Below, in pieces: positions 8,218 through 16,507 of a stretch of 51,511 nucleotides of DNA. Origin of the DNA: an uncultured Verrucomicrobiota bacterium (GTDB lineage: Bacteria; Verrucomicrobiota; Kiritimatiellia; RFP12; UBA3636); the NCBI GenBank assembly GCA_949285835.1, contig CASEAR010000132.1, positions 1 through 51,511 on the forward strand, in the 5' to 3' direction. The position numbers and the translations under genes are program-made. The notes beneath the pieces were generated by a model, which worked only from the letters and a program-made list of their open reading frames with translations, was not told where the DNA came from and did not search any database. The stretch's first letter is position 1. Every line of letters starts with the position of its first letter.

Positions 8218-10005
8218 TTAGCCGCGAGAAATCGCGTTGAACTTGCACTTGTCAAAACACGCACCACACTTAATGCACTTGCTCTGGTCAATAACGTGCG
8301 GCTGCTTAACAGAACCGCTGATCGCATTGACAGGACAATTCCTCGCACAAAGCGTGCATCCCTTGCACTTCTCCGGATCAATCTTGTAGCGTATGAGCTT
8401 CTTGCATTTGCCGGCCCGGCATTTGCCCTCATTGATGTGCTCAAGATATTCATCCATGAAGTAGGTAAGCGATGAACGCACGGGGTTGGACGCCGTCTGG
8501 CCAAGTCCGCACAACGACGCACGGCACATCGCATCACTTATCTTGCGCATGTTTTCGATGTCTTCCAAAGTGCCGCGGCCTTCGCAGATCCTGCCGAGAT
8601 AGTTCAGAAGCTTGCGCCCGCCTATACGGCACGGAGCGCACTTGCCGCAGGACTCGTCAACCGTAAAATCAAGATAAAATTTCGCGATGTCCGGTATGCA
8701 GTCCGTTTCGTCCATGACTATGAGTCCGCCTGAACCCATGATGGAGCCGATCTTGGCGAGAGCGCCGTAATCGATAGGCACATCCAGATACTGCGGAGGT
8801 ATCATTCCCCCGGAAGGCCCGCCGGACTGAGCCGCTTTGAATTTGCGATCGTCTTTTATTCCGCCGCCTATGTCAAATATGATTTCACGCAGCGTCGTGC
8901 CCATGGGGACTTCGATAAGACCCGTGTTTTTCACCTTTCCAGTGAGCGCAAACACCTTGGTTCCCTTTGAATCTTCGGTTCCGATTTTGTTGAACCAGTC
9001 CGCGCCCTTGAGAATTATCACGGGGATATTGGCAAGAGTCTCAACATTATTTATCACCGTCGGACGGCCCCAAAGGCCTTTCACCGCCGGGAACGGAGGC
9101 CGCGGACGCGGCATACCGCGTTCGCCCTCAATGGAGGCGAGAAGCGCGGTTTCCTCTCCGCAAACAAATGCACCGGCTCCGAACCTGAGTTCAATATCGA
9201 AGCTGAACCCGCTGCCAAGAATGTTCTCGCCTAACAGGCCATATTCATGCGACGCTGCAATGGCGGTTTCAAGGCGTTTGATCGCAAGCGGGTATTCGGC
9301 ACGGATGTAAATGAAGCCCTTGCTTGCGCCAATAGAGTAACCGGCGATCGTCATCGCTTCAAGTATGGAATGAGGGTCGCCCTCAAGCGTAGAACGATCC
9401 ATGTACGCACCAGGGTCGCCTTCATCGGCATTGCAGACCATGTATTTCTGTCCGGCAGGCTGGGCTGCAGCAAACTGCCATTTCTTTCCGGTCGGGAAGC
9501 CCGCGCCGCCGCGGCCGCGCAATCCGGAACGCAGCACCTCGTCTATAACCTGGTCCGGTTTCATCTCAAAGAGCACCTTTTCAAGCGCCTTGTAGCCGTC
9601 CCTCGCAATATAGTCCTCAATTTTTGTCGGGTCTATGACGCCGCAATTACGCAGAACGATGCGGAACTGCTTTTGATAGAAATCAATACCCTCAACTCCA
9701 ACAAGAGACTTGCCCTGCTTGTGATTGTACAGCAGACGGTCAACCACACGTCCCTTGACAAGGTGCTCTTTGACGATTTCCTGCGCATCTTCAGGTTTTA
9801 CCGATACATAAAAGGTCCCCTCGGGGAGAACTTTCACTATCGGCCCCTTCTCGCAGAATCCAAGACACCCTGTACGGACGATCTGTATATCCTCCGCGAT
9901 GCCGGCAGCTTCTATCTCCCTGCGCAGGGCTTCCGTCAATTCCACTCCGCGGCCCGAATCGCAAGCGGTGCCGCCGCACACCAATATATAATTCTTGAAT
10001 GCCAT
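8218..10005 (-). CDS. hndC: NADH-dependent [FeFe] hydrogenase flavoprotein subunit (HndC/NuoF-like)
   Basis: A 595-residue NuoF-like subunit that carries FMN and the NAD(P)H site and passes electrons toward HndD. It has an N-terminal thioredoxin-like [2Fe-2S] domain (CGGTACDSG with CLGFC), then the NuoF core with SGLRGRGGAGFPTGKKW (NADH/FMN loop) and GAGAFVCGEETALLASIEG. The SLBB-like region follows, then the [4Fe-4S] motif ESCGKCAPCRIG. The C-terminus adds two ferredoxin [4Fe-4S] motifs (CKGCTLCARNCP and CIKCGACFDKC). This is the complete architecture of the trimeric and tetrameric electron-bifurcating type; bifurcation itself cannot be proved from sequence. ATG at 10003-10005 with AGGA 7 nt upstream; 15 nt after hndB. 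Confidence 0.95.
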   Translation of the reverse strand: MAFKNYILVCGGTACDSGRGVELTEALRREIEAAGIAEDIQIVRTGCLGFCEKGPIVKVLPEGTFYVSVKPEDAQEIVKEHLVKGRVVDRLLYNHKQGKSLVGVEGIDFYQKQFRIVLRNCGVIDPTKIEDYIARDGYKALEKVLFEMKPDQVIDEVLRSGLRGRGGAGFPTGKKWQFAAAQPAGQKYMVCNADEGDPGAYMDRSTLEGDPHSILEAMTIAGYSIGASKGFIYIRAEYPLAIKRLETAIAASHEYGLLGENILGSGFSFDIELRFGAGAFVCGEETALLASIEGERGMPRPRPPFPAVKGLWGRPTVINNVETLANIPVIILKGADWFNKIGTEDSKGTKVFALTGKVKNTGLIEVPMGTTLREIIFDIGGGIKDDRKFKAAQSGGPSGGMIPPQYLDVPIDYGALAKIGSIMGSGGLIVMDETDCIPDIAKFYLDFTVDESCGKCAPCRIGGRKLLNYLGRICEGRGTLEDIENMRKISDAMCRASLCGLGQTASNPVRSSLTYFMDEYLEHINEGKCRAGKCKKLIRYKIDPEKCKGCTLCARNCPVNAISGSVKQPHVIDQSKCIKCGACFDKCKFNAISRG

Positions 10006-10020
10006 TGTCGTGTCCTGTCC

Positions 10021-10410
10021 TTAGTGAATAATATCAACAGCGGGCCTGTCGCATATGTGATTATCAAGAAGTTTATGCCCAATTATGTGCTCGTCTACGA
10101 TACGTCGGGCAACGTCCACATCGACCTTCCCATAAATTATCGCGGGCATACCGGGCACGACCACCTCTACGGTGGGTTCGGAATGACAGAGCCCCATGCA
10201 GCCGGTCTGCCTCACAAGAACGTTTGTCAGTCCCTTCTCCGCGATAATGTCCACGATGGCCCCGAAAGTATCCTTGGCACCTGCGGCGATACCGCATGTG
10301 CCCATACCCACGACGACCTGGACGTCCTTGTTTTCGGAATCACGCAGAGCCAGACTCCGCTGTTTCTCCTCACGCAGTTTCCGAAGTGAATCAAGTGTCA
10401 GCTTGCTCAT
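10021..10410 (-). CDS. hndB: [2Fe-2S] thioredoxin-like ferredoxin subunit (HndB-like)
   Basis: A 129-residue small subunit with a thioredoxin-like [2Fe-2S] fold. The four probable ligands sit in MGTCGIAAGA (C39, one or more residues off the usual C-x4-C spacing) and TGCMGLCHSEP. Only one Cys is clear in the first motif, as is common in HndB, so cluster binding in this subunit is less certain than in HndA and HndC. The first ATG (10416) is only 3 nt from AGGAG, whereas the second (10408-10410) is 9 nt away, so the second is preferred. It lies between the HATPase gene and hndC in the hydrogenase operon. Confidence 0.85.
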   Translation of the reverse strand: MSKLTLDSLRKLREEKQRSLALRDSENKDVQVVVGMGTCGIAAGAKDTFGAIVDIIAEKGLTNVLVRQTGCMGLCHSEPTVEVVVPGMPAIIYGKVDVDVARRIVDEHIIGHKLLDNHICDRPAVDIIH

Positions 10411-10451
10411 AGTCATCTACTCCTGTCTGAACGGCCCGGCATACGCCGCAA

Positions 10452-11009
10452 TCACGCCGTTCTCTCGTTGTTTTCAAGTTCTTTTTCCTGCTCGCGCAAG
10501 TAGTCACGCACCAACACGATGCCAACTGCATCCTGAAGACTCCCTGCCGCGCTTTCAAGCTCCAGCCGTGACACAGTGTAAGCGCGCTGCATACGGCGGT
10601 GCAAAAACTCAAGCTCAAAAGACCCGGGATAATTCATCAGCGACAAGAGAGTGCCCGCAACATCCCCAAGAGGCGGCGTGTCTATATTGTCCGCTGCAAA
10701 AGAGTACTTCAGCCAGGTTCCAGATCCGGATTTGGATTCAAGAGAAACGTTTCCCCCAGAGGCTTCTGCCGTCTGCCGGAGCAGAGGAAGCCCCAAACCG
10801 ACTTTCCTCTTCGAATGCTTCCCAGATTCCGTATAAAACGGATCCCACACACGCGAGAGCACGTCGGGGCTCATTCCCTTGCCATTGTCTTTTACGGAAA
10901 CCTGCACCTCGGCACCATCCTCAACCAGCGACACCTCTATACGTGAAGCGCCCGCCTCTATCGAATTTTGCACGGTATCCGCGATGAAGTCGCAGATTGT
11001 CGCATGCAC
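10452..11009 (-). CDS. Stand-alone HATPase_c (histidine-kinase-like ATPase) in hydrogenase operon
   Basis: A 185-residue GHKL-type ATP-binding protein. The N box (DTVQNSIEAG), G1 box (DNGKGMS) and G2 box (GLGLPLL) of histidine kinases are present. There is no DHp domain with a phospho-accepting His and no sensor domain. The C-terminal ~60 residues (after SLMNYPG) form a separate alpha-helical extension. Such orphan ATPases recur between hndA and hndB in hydrogenase operons of anaerobes; their job is not established, and regulation or assembly are both guesses. The start is most likely GTG at 11007-11009, 8 nt after GAGGA (a TTG one codon upstream is possible). It starts 11 nt after hndA ends. 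Confidence 0.88.
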   Translation of the reverse strand: MHATICDFIADTVQNSIEAGASRIEVSLVEDGAEVQVSVKDNGKGMSPDVLSRVWDPFYTESGKHSKRKVGLGLPLLRQTAEASGGNVSLESKSGSGTWLKYSFAADNIDTPPLGDVAGTLLSLMNYPGSFELEFLHRRMQRAYTVSRLELESAAGSLQDAVGIVLVRDYLREQEKELENNERTA

Positions 11010-11020
11010 CAACGCAATCC

Positions 11021-11503
11021 TCAGGCAAGTTTGCGGTACTTTTCAATAATTTCCGGCAGCTTGGATGCAACCACCTTGCCGTGAACTTCCCCGCTCACGA
11101 CCATAACAGGGGCGAGACCGCAGCATCCGAGGCAGCGCACCGCCTCTATTGAAAACAGCCCGTCCTCTGTGGTGCAGTTGACGCCGCATCCGAGAATCTT
11201 CTCAAGCTCTTTTATTATGTCTTCGCCTCCGCGAAGGTAGCAGGCCGTACCCATGCACACCTGGATATTATACCGTCCGGCTTTCTTCAGCTTGAAAAAG
11301 TTGTAGAAAGTCACAACTCCGTAGATCTTAGCGAGCGGGACATTGAGCATCTCGGAAACTTTAAAAACTATCTCTCTTGGAATATACCCATACGTCTGCT
11401 GCACCCTGTGCAGCACCATGATCAAATTTCCGGGTTTACTTTTCCATTCACCTATGAACGCCTCCAACTCGGGCGTCAGCTTTTCTTCTTTATTACCACT
11501 CAA
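11021..11503 (-). CDS. hndA: NuoE-like [2Fe-2S] subunit of [FeFe] hydrogenase (HndA)
   Basis: A 160-residue NuoE-like subunit that binds one [2Fe-2S] cluster (CMGTACYLRG with CLGCCGLAP) and works with HndC in electron transfer from NAD(P)H. The helical N-terminal part with HRVQQTYGYIPREIV is typical. The frame is open to an ATG at 11573-11575, but that start has no ribosome site and adds 24 unusual residues. The TTG at 11501-11503 has a perfect AGGAGG (11511-11516) 7 nt upstream and restores the normal family length, so it is preferred. First gene of the five-gene operon. The AT-rich DNA upstream (about 11575-11620) probably contains the promoter, but no pair of boxes is convincing. Confidence 0.93.
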   Translation of the reverse strand: MSGNKEEKLTPELEAFIGEWKSKPGNLIMVLHRVQQTYGYIPREIVFKVSEMLNVPLAKIYGVVTFYNFFKLKKAGRYNIQVCMGTACYLRGGEDIIKELEKILGCGVNCTTEDGLFSIEAVRCLGCCGLAPVMVVSGEVHGKVVASKLPEIIEKYRKLA

Positions 11504-11842
11504 GGGTGTGCCTCCTCGATTCTGTGCCTCGTCTCCATGCAAATAATTCGAGACGTATTCCTCGTATTGTCGCATAAAATATATACTGAACTCAAGATTA
11601 AAATAGAGTACGTGTACAGTCCCCGGAAAACGAATATCGGGATTTAATCCCGTAAGCGGCAGGCCTTAAGCAGAAGGCGGAAGGGCTCCGACCTTTTGAC
11701 CGGCTGGCTGTACAGACCGTCAGGTTTCCGCCCCGACCTGCGGCACTCCGGCCGAAGCGCTTCTCAGAACACCGCATGGACAGTCGCCCGCGAGGAGTTT
11801 CAAAGTCACCCGCCGCCGAACCTCACAACATGCTGGACGCAC
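11504..11842. other. Intergenic gap upstream of hndA, no gene
   Basis: It holds the ribosome site of hndA (11511-11516) and an AT-rich tract around 11575-11620 that is the likely promoter zone of the hydrogenase operon. The part from 11640 to 11840 shows nothing I can name. Confidence 0.45.
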
Positions 11843-11871
11843 AAAAAAAGCACGGCGCCGAGCACCGTGCT
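11843..11871 (-). terminator. Rho-independent terminator of the FadL-like gene
   Basis: On the minus strand AGCACGG (11865-11871) pairs with CCGTGCT (11849-11855) and is followed by a run of U residues (A run 11843-11849), 33 nt past the stop of the porin gene. Confidence 0.82.
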
Positions 11872-11903
11872 TCATTATAACTCGCTGCAAATCGGCGGCG
11901 AAA

Positions 11904-13196
11904 TCAGAATCTTCGAGTAACGGATACGGCAAGGCAATGAGCATCCGCATCCAAAAACTCTCCATCGAAGACGCCTGTACCGGCCATTCCGTTCACGTCC
12001 ATATCGCAGACGAGTTCATAAAAGTAGGACATATCGATTGTCCATGCACCGAAATCACGCCCGAAACCGACTGCAAAGATGTGCCGGTTGTCTCCGGGGA
12101 CGAGGTAATCCAGCGTGGTTGAATTAAGAGGAGATCCGTCATAAGTGTAGCTTCCGCGAATGCGGAGCGTCTCGGACAGTTTGTACTCGGCGCCCAGCAT
12201 GAAACGCCATGCGTCATGCCAGTCTTTCTTGGAACTCACTTCCGAAACGCCGGGAACCATATCAGAGTCGAAAGAAAGGTCAAAACTGTCGAAAATCGCC
12301 CAATGCGTATAAATGACGCCAGCGCCGACCGTAAGCCTGTCTGTGGCGTCCCACGATGCGGAAAACACCACTTCGTCCGGATTGCGGTTGGCGCAGTTCA
12401 CGCCGGTGCTGTTGAAGAACGTGGGCGCTATCGCCTGAACTGCCGCAGGCTTAGTCCATTTGGCGTCTCCATCATCAATATCAAATTTCACCCTGCTGTG
12501 ATACGCGAGTCCGAGATATACGCTGTCGCACGGCTTGTAGCGCAATCCAAGGTCGAAACCCAGACCCCATTCACACGCCTGAAGATTTTGATCAACATCA
12601 TACGGACTGTACGAAGGATCCTGATAATTGCGCAGTCCAACCATACCGGCCGCATCTATCTTCTGGGCGAGTTCTATGTCAAAATAACGAAACGCGATGC
12701 CGGCAGAAAGCGACAGATTATCGTTCACCTTCCACACAAGATTCGGGGCAAAGTCCAACGCCGTGATCATGGACTTATAGTTTGCGTAGCGCCCGGGCCA
12801 GTCCTGCGGGAGCTCCGCCCCAAGCCCAAACCTGGAATACATACCCATCGCAAACCAGAAAGAATCATTAATCTGATGCGTTACAAACGCAGAAGGAATA
12901 GACCACAGTCTGGAATCCGCATTCGATTTGATCACTGCGCCGCTGTACGGATTCACTGTACGCACTGAAGCCGCCGGCAAGACCTCGGCGATACCTATCT
13001 GAACCTGCGTTCCCGGCAGCTCTACGACAGTGGCCGGATTGTAGTACATCGATCCAGGTTCTCCGCCTTTGGATGCACTTCCGGCCGCATTCGCTATTCC
13101 CGCAGCACTCCCTTGAAACAGAGCGTATCCGGCCCCAAAAGAAACAGCCGGCAGCACCAGAGAAGCCGCCGCAAGTGTGATAATCCGTTTTTTCAT
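11904..13196 (-). CDS. OmpP1/FadL/TodX family outer-membrane transport protein
   Basis: A 430-residue outer-membrane beta-barrel of the FadL family, which moves long-chain fatty acids or other hydrophobic compounds across the outer membrane. It has a signal peptide (KKR then a hydrophobic stretch, probable cut after VSFGAG or nearby), and the family's N-terminal plug features: GYALFQGSAAGIANAAGSAS and MYYNPATVVELPG, matching the NPA motif. The C-terminus ends in VSVTRRF, with the terminal aromatic residue of barrel proteins. The substrate cannot be predicted. A GGGGA lies about 13 nt before the ATG. It is a single-gene unit with its own terminator and a TATAAT upstream. Confidence 0.92.
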   Translation of the reverse strand: MKKRIITLAAASLVLPAVSFGAGYALFQGSAAGIANAAGSASKGGEPGSMYYNPATVVELPGTQVQIGIAEVLPAASVRTVNPYSGAVIKSNADSRLWSIPSAFVTHQINDSFWFAMGMYSRFGLGAELPQDWPGRYANYKSMITALDFAPNLVWKVNDNLSLSAGIAFRYFDIELAQKIDAAGMVGLRNYQDPSYSPYDVDQNLQACEWGLGFDLGLRYKPCDSVYLGLAYHSRVKFDIDDGDAKWTKPAAVQAIAPTFFNSTGVNCANRNPDEVVFSASWDATDRLTVGAGVIYTHWAIFDSFDLSFDSDMVPGVSEVSSKKDWHDAWRFMLGAEYKLSETLRIRGSYTYDGSPLNSTTLDYLVPGDNRHIFAVGFGRDFGAWTIDMSYFYELVCDMDVNGMAGTGVFDGEFLDADAHCLAVSVTRRF

Positions 13197-13285
13197 TTTG
13201 TACTGCTATTCCCCTTTACGCATTTCAGCGCTTGTTATGTTAAGAAAGTCGAGAAGGCATTTCCCCCTCAAGAAAACAGCAGGCG

Positions 13286-13314
13286 ATTATATACGGTAAT
13301 TTGAACAAAAGAAA
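13286..13314 (-). promoter_or_regulatory. Possible promoter of the FadL-like gene
   Basis: A perfect TATAAT on the minus strand (13286-13291) lies in AT-rich DNA about 90 nt before the ATG. The matching -35 (13309-13314, TTTCTT) is poor, so an activator or extended recognition may be involved. The surrounding 13197-13433 holds no gene. Confidence 0.4.
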
Positions 13315-13433
13315 GCATGAAATTCAAAAATTCAACACTTATTTTTCAAATATAACACAGCCTGTTTTCAACAACAGAACACAGACAACTCCCTGCAGTA
13401 CTTTTCACCGCAGTTTGTCGGTTTTGCGTTCAG

Positions 13434-15158
13434 TCAATGCAAGACAGAATTAAGAACTACCCGGAACCAGGTCCCGTGAGCGGAATTTCTGGAATCTGCG
13501 ACACTGACCGTTCCCGAATATCTCTCGATAATAGCCTTAACAAGGCTCAGCCCCAGACCGCTGCCCGGCTCCCCTCGGACATTACGGCATCTATAGAATT
13601 TTCCAAATACAAATTTTCTTTCGTCCACCGGTATACCAGGACCGTTATCCTCGACGTCGATCTTGACAGATCCGTTGTCGTCAGCAACAGACACAGTTAC
13701 CCAACCGCCTTCTTTTGTAAATTTTATGGCGTTGTCGATCAGGTTGCCGAAAAGCGTCTGAAAGTCCGTCATGTCACCGCGGAAAATGACAGGAACCTCC
13801 GGGATAATGCATTTCAGCCAGATCTGTTTGTCCTCGGCAAGAGTGGAAAACATATCGCACGCATCTGACGCGACTGCAGCTACGTCCAAGTCTACGAACT
13901 CCCTGTTGTCCATTCTAAATTCAGTACGCGTTATGCTGAGCAGAGTGTTAATCATTGCCATCATCCCAGAACACTCTTCCGCCACATCTCCGGCCAGAAC
14001 CGATACGCCTTCGTCAGCCGCGGCAAGTTCTGCCTTGGCGCGAAGCCGCGTGATTGGGGTCTTCAAATTATGCGCGATATTAACAGACAACGACCTGAGT
14101 TCTCCAAGCACATTTTCGGTATTTTCCGCCATGTCGTTAAATGAATCGACCAAATCGTCAATCTCTGTACCTTCGGACAAATGTTCCACCCGTTTTGAAA
14201 AATTCCCGGCTCCTATCGTCCGTGCCGTTGATGCCACACGTTTTATTCCCTCAACAAATCTGTTCGCAATTACTCTTGCAAATATGCCTGTCAAGATCAA
14301 TGCAGCCGCCAGCATGGCAGTACACGTAAGGAGCAGGTTGTAAAGGTACCTGTTGTACCGCGACATATCTTCCCCGATGACCAGAATATTCCCGTCGTAA
14401 AGGGGATTGTAGCGAACAAGTACGCCGTCTTCAAAAAGTACGTTTTTCAGCTTGGATAGAAAACTTGGAGACCGGCTGCGAGACTGTAGTCTACTACCAT
14501 CTGCCGCAATGACGGCTGTCGGATCATACGACAGTCTAACTTTTTTCGGCAGCCCGTCATCCGGCAGTCTCGAACGGAAAAAATCCGGGTTCATATATGC
14601 GAACCCAGACTTTGCAAGCAAATTTCCGTGAGAATCGAACAGAAGAAAGTATATCTGGTTTATATCCTCTCCGTACGCTTCATCGTTAAATTGTTCTCTA
14701 AGAAATTCCACTCCGGAGGCCTTCGGAAGATCCGTGCGCTCCACATCTCTGAAATCCGGTCCTTTAAATGTGTATTCAACTGGAGCGTCACCGCACACAC
14801 CATACGCCAAATAGGTGTTTTCCGCTGTCACGTACGATACGGCAAGCGTGAAATCTTCTCTGCTTTCAATGAAATTCCTTACATTTTCAGGAAGTTTGCG
14901 GTAATAAACCGGACGCCCAATGCTGTGAAGATATTCCTTCCCGACCAAATACTCGTAATAGAATTCATTTACGAAGACGTTCAGTTTCTCTCCCGCCTGA
15001 CCATATACCGCATGTCTCTGACAAATCAGCATTACAACAAGCGCCAATGAAAGAACCAGCATAAGCACCGCGACCACACTGCGCTCAATCTTGCCCCTGA
15101 GCGTCCCCTTCTCGTGCCGGCTCTGCGACGCGGCGCGATCCCGGTTATTCAAGAACAT
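13434..15158 (-). CDS. Sensor histidine kinase with HAMP domain
   Basis: A 574-residue membrane kinase, partner of the response regulator it overlaps. It has one membrane segment near residues 27-49, a periplasmic sensor domain of about 220 residues with no recognised fold, a second membrane segment (LLLTCTAMLAAALILTGIFA), then HAMP, HisKA and HATPase_c. The phospho-accepting motif reads NIAHNLKTPITR, so the residue after His is Asn instead of the usual Glu/Asp. The N, G1 and G2 boxes are intact (DNAIKF, DNGPGI, GSGLGLSL). The ATG at 15156-15158 has GAGGGGG 7 nt upstream and overlaps the regulator by 14 nt; a TTG two codons earlier is an alternative. Last gene of the lpxK operon; no terminator is clear. 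Stimulus unknown. Confidence 0.92.
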   Translation of the reverse strand: MFLNNRDRAASQSRHEKGTLRGKIERSVVAVLMLVLSLALVVMLICQRHAVYGQAGEKLNVFVNEFYYEYLVGKEYLHSIGRPVYYRKLPENVRNFIESREDFTLAVSYVTAENTYLAYGVCGDAPVEYTFKGPDFRDVERTDLPKASGVEFLREQFNDEAYGEDINQIYFLLFDSHGNLLAKSGFAYMNPDFFRSRLPDDGLPKKVRLSYDPTAVIAADGSRLQSRSRSPSFLSKLKNVLFEDGVLVRYNPLYDGNILVIGEDMSRYNRYLYNLLLTCTAMLAAALILTGIFARVIANRFVEGIKRVASTARTIGAGNFSKRVEHLSEGTEIDDLVDSFNDMAENTENVLGELRSLSVNIAHNLKTPITRLRAKAELAAADEGVSVLAGDVAEECSGMMAMINTLLSITRTEFRMDNREFVDLDVAAVASDACDMFSTLAEDKQIWLKCIIPEVPVIFRGDMTDFQTLFGNLIDNAIKFTKEGGWVTVSVADDNGSVKIDVEDNGPGIPVDERKFVFGKFYRCRNVRGEPGSGLGLSLVKAIIERYSGTVSVADSRNSAHGTWFRVVLNSVLH

Positions 15159-15861
15159 ACCCAAACCCCCTCACGGTTTTTATGAGCGCCTTGTCGAATG
15201 GACGATCTATTTTATCTCGCAAGTGACACATTCTTGATTCCACAATGTTCGTTCCCGTGTCGAACTTGTAGCCCCACACGTGCTCCATTATGGTGGACTT
15301 GGACACAACGCGTCCTTTGTTGCGCAGCATGTAAACGAGGAGCTGGTGCTCAAGCGGCTGAAGATCTATCCTGCAGCCCGCCCGTGTGACTCTGCCGGAC
15401 ACCAGATCCACAACCAGATCGCCACAGGAAATCACCGTTGAATCCGGTGATGCAGAACGCCTTATGAGAGCGTTCACACGCGCGATCAGTTCCGCCACGG
15501 AAAAAGGTTTTTCAAGGTAGTCGTCGCAGCCGCTTTCCAGACCAAGTATTTTATTCTCCACCGAACCGAGCGCACTCAGCACAATCACCGGGGTGTGTAT
15601 GCCCGCCCCCCTGAGCTTGCCTATCATGCCGATACCATCGAGTACAGGCATCATAATGTCCGCCACAAGCGCCTCAAAATTCCCAGTAGACGCCGCTTCA
15701 AAACCGCTCTGTCCATCAAACGCGCATTCAACGCAGAATCCAGCGTTTGTAAGCGCGCACCTGAGCAGCTCCGCCATCTTGATGTCGTCCTCCACCACTA
15801 GTATACGTCTTGAGGAAGCTGCCGCCGTATCAGTACCGTTGCTGTTCTCGATGCCGTTCAT
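15145..15861 (-). CDS. OmpR/PhoB family response regulator
   Basis: A 238-residue two-domain DNA-binding regulator. The receiver domain has acidic residues in VVEDD (24-26), the phosphorylation site D68 in VADIMMP, and the conserved Lys in EKPFS. The C-terminal winged helix carries the typical GYKFD and VRGFGYVLE ending of the OmpR/PhoB class. It has an unusual 17-residue Ser/Thr/Ala-rich N-terminal extension before the first strand. The start ATG overlaps the stop of the HAD gene (ATGA). The kinase gene follows with a 14-nt overlap, making a clear pair. Its place behind an envelope amidase and lpxK suggests envelope control, but this is inference. Confidence 0.95.
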   Translation of the reverse strand: MNGIENSNGTDTAAASSRRILVVEDDIKMAELLRCALTNAGFCVECAFDGQSGFEAASTGNFEALVADIMMPVLDGIGMIGKLRGAGIHTPVIVLSALGSVENKILGLESGCDDYLEKPFSVAELIARVNALIRRSASPDSTVISCGDLVVDLVSGRVTRAGCRIDLQPLEHQLLVYMLRNKGRVVSKSTIMEHVWGYKFDTGTNIVESRMCHLRDKIDRPFDKALIKTVRGFGYVLE

Positions 15862-16499
15862 CTAATCCCGAAAAAATCCGCCACCTCGCTCGTCGACCCA
15901 AACACAGGACACCCGCAGGCCTCCAGTCTCCGTCTGGACTGATATCCCCTGGAAACAAGCGCACACATGCACCCCACCCCATCCGCCACCTCTTTGTCGT
16001 GCGTCGTATCTCCCACAATCCAGACTCCGTCCACACCTCCCAGAGAGCGGAACAAATCGACAGCGATCCCCGCCTTTGACGAAGCTCCGTGATCGGAAAT
16101 CCCTCGGACGTTTTCAAAAAAACTTCGTATCCCGTAATGTCTCAATGCCCTGTCGAGCACATTTTTTTCCGAAACGGAGAGCACCGACATACCGACGGCG
16201 ACTGAACGAAACCTCTCTAGAACACGAACCGTATCCGGGAACAAACGCGCGCTTTTGTCAGAAAGAAATGCCGTGATGAAATCATGCGACAGCTGCTCCC
16301 AGTCTTCCTTCTCCAGCTCGAAACCGAGCGCGGCATAATAGTTCCGTACAGGGAATGAAAAAAGTTCCCTGTGAACTTCTACGCTCACTTCCGGCAGGGA
16401 ACGGGCTCTCAGCAAAGCGTTCATCCCGTTCACCGCAGCCTGAACATCATCCCGCAGCGTCCCGTTCCAGTCCCATACTATATGACGGGGCTTCTCCAT
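15858..16499 (-). CDS. HAD superfamily hydrolase (Gph-like) with DxN motif I
   Basis: A 213-residue HAD-fold protein with a cap domain between residues 20 and 90. Motif I is WDWNGTL (nucleophile D10), motif II lies in SVLSVSEKN, and motif III/IV ends in IVGDTTHDKEVADGVG, with the Mg-binding Asp residues present. The second Asp of the usual DxD is Asn (N12), which is known in a subgroup but removes the standard general acid for phosphatase action. The frame could extend to 16610, but that part overlaps the amidase gene. The ATG at 16497-16499 has AGAGGA close upstream and lies 8 nt after the amidase stop. Substrate unknown; phosphoglycolate-type phosphatases are the nearest look-alikes. Confidence 0.85.
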   Translation of the reverse strand: MEKPRHIVWDWNGTLRDDVQAAVNGMNALLRARSLPEVSVEVHRELFSFPVRNYYAALGFELEKEDWEQLSHDFITAFLSDKSARLFPDTVRVLERFRSVAVGMSVLSVSEKNVLDRALRHYGIRSFFENVRGISDHGASSKAGIAVDLFRSLGGVDGVWIVGDTTHDKEVADGVGCMCALVSRGYQSRRRLEACGCPVFGSTSEVADFFGIR

Positions 16500-16507
16500 T
16501 GCATCCT

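Noticed and set aside
9247..10389. 380-codon plus-strand frame across hndC and hndB
   Set aside because: Antisense to intact hydrogenase genes with all cluster ligands; no domain or ribosome site.
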